The notes under the pieces are model-generated. The model was not told the DNA's origin. It ran no database searches and was given only the letters and a program-made list of their open reading frames with translations. Positions 6,492-9,180 of a stretch of DNA of 9,180 nt are shown piece by piece. The stretch is taken from assembly GCA_950073955.1 (NCBI GenBank), contig CATMRH010000051.1, positions 1-9,180 of the forward strand. The letters run 5' to 3'. Position 1 is the first letter of the stretch. Every line of letters starts with the position of its first letter. This stretch comes from an uncultured archaeon. GTDB lineage: Archaea > Thermoproteota > Nitrososphaeria > Nitrososphaerales > Nitrosopumilaceae. Made by a program: the position numbers and the translations under genes.

Positions 6492-7267
6492 GCTAAAGAT
6501 TTCTTCATTAAATGAAATGAAATTCTATGTTCCAATGAATCAAAAAGTGGTAATTGTTCTTTAGTCAAAATTTGTATTCTTTCATAGCTTTTTTCAATAC
6601 CATAATTTTGTAAAAAGGAAATTACTTGTAATGTAGTGCTTTGTGAGCCTGAAAACAATGTAACAATTAAAGTGTTATCAAAATGCTCAGAATCAGTAAG
6701 AATTGCAATTGATTCTTTGCCATCTATATTAGATTTAATAATTTTATTTTGTTCATAAAATGTAGATAGTGTAGCATCATCAACTGAAAGCCACCTCCAA
6801 GATTTTACATAGTGGGTATATAATTGACGATTTAAAAACTTCTCAAAGTGAATATTATAATTTGAATTTCTTTTTGGCATAAGAGAGTAGAAATTCCAAG
6901 TTTGAAATATATCATAATCTAAAGAGTTTGCCATAGTGATAGATGAAGTATTTTCAGTATCAATTAACATAAAAGAAAATGAGATATTCTTTTCTTTTCC
7001 TACGGATTCAGTATGTTTTACAAGTTTTGATGCAATTTTTTGTCTACGAAAATTTGGATCAATCCTAATTCCTTCAATCCAAATCTGATCTTCTGAGTAA
7101 AATGCATGACAAATTCCGACTGGAAACTGTTTTTCAAATAGGAACAAATTACCTTCAGATAACCAAGAATCCCAAACTTGATCTACATAGTCTCCCCAAG
7201 AAAAAGTATCTTTACAAAATTTCAAAATTGGAATTTTGTCTGAAGAATTTGCTTCTCTGATCATCAT
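6488..7267 (-). CDS. GNAT-family N-acetyltransferase with an unassigned C-terminal half
   Basis: The N-terminal part has a GNAT fold: MIREANSSDKIPILKFCKDTF opens the first strand and helix, and the acetyl-CoA motif A is EGIRIDPNFRRQKIASKLVKH, with RRQKIA in place of the canonical (Q/R)xxGx(G/A). Glycine is lysine here. A strand with FSFMLIDTENTSSITMANSLDYD then matches motif B, including the asparagine and the typical GNAT C-terminal strand region. About 115 further residues, from roughly the middle to the end (starting near YNIHFEKFLNRQLY), contain WRW and alternate predicted strands and helices; I recognise no domain there, though a second degenerate GNAT domain is possible. The frame is open five codons further upstream to a TTG at 7282, but that TTG lies in the TATATA-like promoter sequence, so I choose the ATG at 7267 (or the adjacent ATG at 7264). 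The acceptor substrate is unknown. It is transcribed toward the hydrolase gene, alone on its strand here. Confidence 0.8.
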   Translation of the reverse strand: MMIREANSSDKIPILKFCKDTFSWGDYVDQVWDSWLSEGNLFLFEKQFPVGICHAFYSEDQIWIEGIRIDPNFRRQKIASKLVKHTESVGKEKNISFSFMLIDTENTSSITMANSLDYDIFQTWNFYSLMPKRNSNYNIHFEKFLNRQLYTHYVKSWRWLSVDDATLSTFYEQNKIIKSNIDGKESIAILTDSEHFDNTLIVTLFSGSQSTTLQVISFLQNYGIEKSYERIQILTKEQLPLFDSLEHRISFHLMKKSLA

Positions 7268-7315
7268 AGTCACTATATACAAAAAAATATTAAGAATGAT
7301 CAGATAAAAACTGCA
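7268..7315. promoter_or_regulatory. divergent promoter region between the acetyltransferase and Rieske genes
   Basis: This 48-nt AT-rich gap separates two genes that point away from each other. AAATATTA at 7285-7292 is a TATA-box candidate whose centre lies about 28 nt before the plus-strand start at 7316, the right distance for a leaderless transcript. Its reverse complement TAATATTT, and TATATA around 7274-7279, could serve the minus strand. There is no ribosome binding site before either start, which agrees with leaderless mRNAs. No transcription start is proven. Confidence 0.5.
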
Positions 7316-7624
7316 TTGGGAAAAATTATAGTTGGTAAAATATCCGATATTCCTCCTAGAAAGATGATCAAGGTGTCTATTGATGGAAAAGATATCTTAG
7401 TTGCAAATATTGATGGTGAATATTGTGCAACAGATGATACTTGTACTCATTCAGGTTCTAGTCTATCGGAAGGAAAATTGGATGGATGTACAATTACATG
7501 TGGATGGCATGGAGCACAATTTGATTGTAAAACTGGAAAATTAGTTAAATTCCCGGCAAAAATTAGAGATTTGGCATCATACAATGTTGTAGTAGAATCA
7601 GACAACGTGTTTGTGGAGATGTAA
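7316..7624 (+). CDS. Rieske [2Fe-2S] ferredoxin
   Basis: This is a small soluble Rieske protein of 102 residues that carries a [2Fe-2S] cluster for electron transfer. The cluster ligands are Cys43 and His45 (CTH) and Cys62 and His65 (CGWH), with 16 residues between His45 and Cys62, the pattern CxHx16CxxH. The surroundings DDTCTHSGSSLSEGKLDG and CGWHGAQFDCKTGK match dioxygenase-type ferredoxins and the NirD small-subunit family. No signal peptide or membrane helix is present, so it is cytoplasmic and not part of a bc1-type complex. The start is a TTG at 7316; no ATG lies before the conserved part and the position suits a leaderless transcript. The electron donor and acceptor are not encoded nearby. 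Function as a general oxygenase or reductase partner is inferred from the family. Confidence 0.92.
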   Translation: MGKIIVGKISDIPPRKMIKVSIDGKDILVANIDGEYCATDDTCTHSGSSLSEGKLDGCTITCGWHGAQFDCKTGKLVKFPAKIRDLASYNVVVESDNVFVEM

Positions 7625-7638
7625 CTATATACCTCTAA

Positions 7639-7643
7639 TTTTT
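7639..7643 (+). terminator. possible oligo-T terminator after the Rieske gene
   Basis: Five T residues lie 15 nt after the Rieske stop codon in an AT-rich gap. Short T tracts act as archaeal terminators, but this one is weak. A TATA-like CTATATA at 7625-7631 lies just before it. Confidence 0.25.
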
Positions 7644-7649
7644 AAGAAA

Positions 7650-7654
7650 AGGTG
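7650..7654 (+). promoter_or_regulatory. ribosome binding site for the UPF0147 gene
   Basis: AGGTG lies 6 nt before the ATG at 7661 and fits the archaeal consensus GGAGGTGATC. The nearby CTATATA (7625-7631) would put a transcription start near 7654, too late to include this site. Either the promoter lies further upstream or transcription continues from the Rieske gene. Confidence 0.6.
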
Positions 7655-7660
7655 TAAAAA

Positions 7661-7930
7661 ATGGCAGACGACGCTCAAAATAAAGAATCAATGAAAGGAG
7701 CAATTGAAACATTAAATCAAATTGCTTCCAATAATTCTACTCCAAAGACAATAAAAAAATCAATTTCAAATTTGGTTGTAGATTTGACTAAAGAAGAGTA
7801 TTCATTGTCAGTAAGAGCAGCAAATACAATTAGTCTACTAGATGATGTAACACAAGATCCTAACATGCCTTCATACGTTAGAACACAGTTATGGCAGGCA
7901 GTTTCGAAATTAGAAAGTATAAGAGAATAA
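7661..7930 (+). CDS. UPF0147 family protein
   Basis: This 89-residue acidic protein matches UPF0147 (Pfam PF03685), a small helical family widespread in archaea with no established function. The recognisable parts are the first helix ESMKGAIETLNQIASNNSTPKTIKKSI, the middle EEYSLSVRAANTISLLDDVTQDPNMP, and the terminal SYVRTQLWQAVSKLESI. No signal peptide, membrane segment or cysteine is present. The start is well fixed by the ATG at 7661 with AGGTG before it. It is followed 25 nt later by the methyltransferase-like gene on the same strand, so the two may be co-transcribed. Family membership is recalled from the characteristic helical pattern and length, not from a search. Confidence 0.85.
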   Translation: MADDAQNKESMKGAIETLNQIASNNSTPKTIKKSISNLVVDLTKEEYSLSVRAANTISLLDDVTQDPNMPSYVRTQLWQAVSKLESIRE

Positions 7931-7937
7931 ATTCTCT
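7922..7937 (+). repeat. small inverted repeat over the UPF0147 stop codon
   Basis: AGAGAA (7922-7927) and TTCTCT (7932-7937) form a perfect 6-bp stem with the loop TAAA, which contains the stop codon TAA (7928-7930). No T tract follows, so it is not a clear terminator. It may be chance in AT-rich sequence. Confidence 0.35.
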
Positions 7938-7955
7938 CGTGTAGAAATAATATTA

Positions 7956-8717
7956 TTGAAAATTGAAGAATATTTAGAAACACTTCCAAAAAATTTACTT
8001 AGTGGGGAAGATGTCCAGCTCCCAGAAAAATCTTTTAGAGAAATTTTCAAGTTTGCAGATATAGGAGAAAATGATATTTTTTATCATTTAGGTTGTGGTA
8101 ATGAGATAGGAATTGAGATAGCAATAAATGAGTTCAAAGTAAAAAAAGCTGTAGGAATAGATAACAATCCTAAAAAAATTCAACACGCAAAAGAAATTCT
8201 TGAACAAAAAAATATTCAAGGACAATTAATTTGCAATAATATAGAAGAGTCAGACATCTCCGATGCTTCTGTGATTTTATTTTGGTTTACAGACGATAAT
8301 TTAATTAATAAAATGTTAAAAAAATTTGAAAATCTAAAACCAGGAACAAAAATAATTACAATTTGGGGGCCACTTATAGATTGTCTTCCAGATAAAGTAA
8401 ATTTTCCATACATTATCAACAAAGTACCATTCAAAAAAGCGCAAAATATGCAAGAGCAAGTATTAGCAATTTTTGGTGTTAAATGTATAGATTTTGTAAC
8501 AGCATGGGAGTTTGCAGAAAGGTACACAAAATCCATTGGAACCCCTGAAGTTAGTAATGATCGATTTTTGACAATAATACAAACATTAGTAATTTGGATT
8601 AATGCAAAAAAACTAGGAGTGGCATGTGGTGAAGAAATTCCAGAATCTATTCAAACTTATATCAATATCATGAAAATGCATTTTGATATCGATTTTGAAT
8701 ATCTTTTAAAGGAATAA
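7956..8717 (+). CDS. class I methyltransferase-like protein with degenerate SAM motif
   Basis: The 253-residue protein has the layout of a class I (Rossmann) SAM-dependent methyltransferase. A lead helix (PEKSFREIFKFADIGEND) precedes motif I at 41-52 (IFYHLGCGNEIG), the ribose-binding acid Asp69 in AVGIDNNP, a strand near ASVILFWF (104-111), and LKPGTKIITIWG at 127-138, typical of the strand after the catalytic site. The lead region and the VKKAVGIDNNP strand recall archaeal DOT1-like (aKMT) lysine methyltransferases, where the motif reads YDLGCGDG. Here His44 replaces the acid and Glu50 replaces the third glycine. The last 110 residues, with TAWEFAERYTKSIGTPEVS and two predicted helices, match nothing I recognise. 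The start is a TTG at 7956 with no clear ribosome binding site; a later start would lose the lead helices. Catalytic activity is uncertain, and the substrate is unknown. Confidence 0.7.
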   Translation: MKIEEYLETLPKNLLSGEDVQLPEKSFREIFKFADIGENDIFYHLGCGNEIGIEIAINEFKVKKAVGIDNNPKKIQHAKEILEQKNIQGQLICNNIEESDISDASVILFWFTDDNLINKMLKKFENLKPGTKIITIWGPLIDCLPDKVNFPYIINKVPFKKAQNMQEQVLAIFGVKCIDFVTAWEFAERYTKSIGTPEVSNDRFLTIIQTLVIWINAKKLGVACGEEIPESIQTYINIMKMHFDIDFEYLLKE

Positions 8718-8727
8718 TCTGTATAAC

Positions 8728-8743
8728 CCTTTTATTTTGTTTT
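8728..8743 (+). terminator. T-rich terminator candidate after the methyltransferase-like gene
   Basis: The gap after the stop at 8717 contains CCTTTTATTTTGTTTT, three runs of four T residues, which fits archaeal intrinsic termination on T-rich tracts. It lies just before the ribosome binding site of the next gene. Confidence 0.4.
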
Positions 8744-8750
8744 GAAGTGA
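8744..8750 (+). promoter_or_regulatory. ribosome binding site for the 115-residue protein
   Basis: GAAGTGA lies 7 nt before the ATG at 8758 and resembles GAGGTGA, the archaeal consensus, with one mismatch. It supports that start. Confidence 0.5.
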
Positions 8751-8757
8751 AAAAAAT

Positions 8758-9105
8758 ATGGAGGCTAGAATTAACATCAATGTTTCTGCAATAGATTATG
8801 ATAAAACAAGTAAAGCATTAACTCGACAGTTATCTCTTTTGGAAGAAATGGTTCACAGCAAGGAAGATTTTGCTATGACTGATTCAGAATTTGCTTTTGG
8901 TTGGCACTTTTTTGTATTAAGTGTAAACAAATCACTTGTTGAAAAATTGGTAGAAATAATGGGACCAGATTTTAACAAATTAAAGGGGAGAGGAGTTGAA
9001 AAGAAATTTCTCACATGGTTAACAAAGAACGTAGAGACAAAGTCTCCTCGATTCAAGCTTGCTATCAGAGAAGAAATGGAATCTAGTAAATTTGGTATTT
9101 TCTAA
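8758..9105 (+). CDS. uncharacterised 115-residue protein
   Basis: I do not recognise a family. The reading frame is supported by its length in AT-rich DNA, a good ribosome binding site, codon use like its neighbours and a T-rich tract after its stop. The sequence starts with a short alternating strand (ARININVSAIDYD). A helix follows (KTSKALTRQLSLLEEMVHSKEDF), then a hydrophobic and aromatic stretch at 45-57 (FAFGWHFFVLSVN), a second helix (KSLVEKLVEIMGPDF), and a basic, charged C terminus with LTWLTKNVETKSPRFKLAIREEM. There is no signal peptide, and the hydrophobic stretch is too short for a membrane helix. There are no cysteines. It is likely cytoplasmic, and probably restricted to thaumarchaea, which is a guess. 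Confidence 0.7.
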   Translation: MEARININVSAIDYDKTSKALTRQLSLLEEMVHSKEDFAMTDSEFAFGWHFFVLSVNKSLVEKLVEIMGPDFNKLKGRGVEKKFLTWLTKNVETKSPRFKLAIREEMESSKFGIF

Positions 9106-9114
9106 AAATTAGGT

Positions 9115-9132
9115 TATTTTACGATTTTTTTT
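9115..9132 (+). terminator. oligo-T terminator after the 115-residue protein gene
   Basis: TTATTTTACGATTTTTTTT includes eight consecutive T residues at 9125-9132, starting about 20 nt after the stop at 9105. This is the strongest terminator-like T tract in the window. Its last bases overlap the stop codon of the convergent reading frame. Confidence 0.55.
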
Positions 9133-9180
9133 ACTTCTTTTTTCTTTTACCTGTTCCTCTACCTGAAGACATTGTACCTT
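9131..9180 (-). CDS. 3' end of a minus-strand gene running off the window (partial, unidentified)
   Basis: Reading the minus strand from the window edge gives GTMSSGRGTGKRKKK and then a TAA at 9131-9133. The basic Ser/Gly/Lys/Arg-rich end is typical of the C-terminal tail of a ribosomal or RNA-binding protein. The sense of the preceding plus-strand gene and the T tract between them suggest a convergent pair. Only 15 whole codons are visible, so the product cannot be named, and a chance open frame is possible. The ATG at 9170-9172 is probably internal, because as a start it would give only a 13-residue peptide. Confidence 0.4.
   Translation of the reverse strand, partial: GTMSSGRGTGKRKKK

Noticed and set aside
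7268..7282. TTG at 7282 as the start of the acetyltransferase
   Set aside because: It would place the start inside the TATATA-like promoter sequence and add YIVT residues with no role; ATG 7267 or 7264 begins the usual GNAT first strand (MIREA).
7625..7631. CTATATA as the TATA box of the UPF0147 gene
   Set aside because: The expected transcription start about 26 nt downstream would fall at or after the ribosome binding site at 7650-7654, so the two signals conflict.
8216..8536. 106-residue open frame on the minus strand
   Set aside because: It is antisense to the methyltransferase-like gene, which has consistent fold motifs; composition is that of a shadow frame.
9131..9172. 13-residue peptide MSSGRGTGKRKKK resembling a histone H4 tail
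   Set aside because: The likeness is only to a short low-complexity Ser/Gly/Lys/Arg string and the frame stops at once. A C-terminal tail of a larger gene is far more likely.
31..9180. CRISPR array, insertion sequence, phage or defence island, tRNA or rRNA gene
   Set aside because: I saw no spaced direct repeats, transposase or terminal inverted repeats, phage genes, or cloverleaf-like sequence. The genes are ordinary core and accessory archaeal genes.

Overview
The window is AT-rich (roughly one third G+C by eye), gene-dense DNA from an archaeon. The best match to its gene content is an ammonia-oxidising thaumarchaeon (Nitrososphaerota) of the Nitrosopumilus/Nitrosarchaeum type. The supporting signs are an archaeal-type uS2, a mevalonate kinase / isopentenyl phosphate kinase / GGPP synthase set for archaeal ether lipids, an archaeal-type GluRS, the archaeal family UPF0147, and short leaders with archaeal TATA-like and Shine-Dalgarno elements. 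The genus is an inference from familiarity with the proteins, not from a search.

Bases 1-30 are not genomic. They match the 3' end of the Illumina TruSeq read-2 adapter, so the true sequence starts at 31, inside the S2 gene, which is therefore 5'-truncated by the end of the assembly.

Region 31-6491 is a run of seven plus-strand genes with gaps of 26 nt or less and two overlaps: rpsB (partial), mevalonate kinase, isopentenyl phosphate kinase, type I isopentenyl diphosphate isomerase, GGPP synthase, GluRS, and a fumarylacetoacetate-hydrolase-family enzyme. It is probably one operon joining translation genes to isoprenoid lipid supply. The kinases phosphorylate mevalonate and isopentenyl phosphate, the isomerase balances IPP and DMAPP, and the prenyltransferase condenses them to the C20 lipid chain. 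The enzymes between mevalonate phosphate and isopentenyl phosphate are not in the window. The isomerase carries alanine where the catalytic cysteine of characterised type I enzymes sits.

Region 6488-7282 is a minus-strand GNAT-family acetyltransferase gene. Its stop codon overlaps the stop of the hydrolase gene in a TTAA palindrome, and its 5' end diverges from a small Rieske ferredoxin gene (7316-7624) across a short AT-rich promoter region.

Region 7661-9105 holds a UPF0147 gene, a class I methyltransferase-like gene with a degenerate SAM motif, and an unrecognised 115-residue protein. The window ends in the 3' tail of a probable convergent minus-strand gene. I found no tRNA or rRNA gene, CRISPR array, insertion sequence or phage gene, and nothing that I would call a new defence or mobile system. 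No stretch longer than 300 bases lacks a gene.
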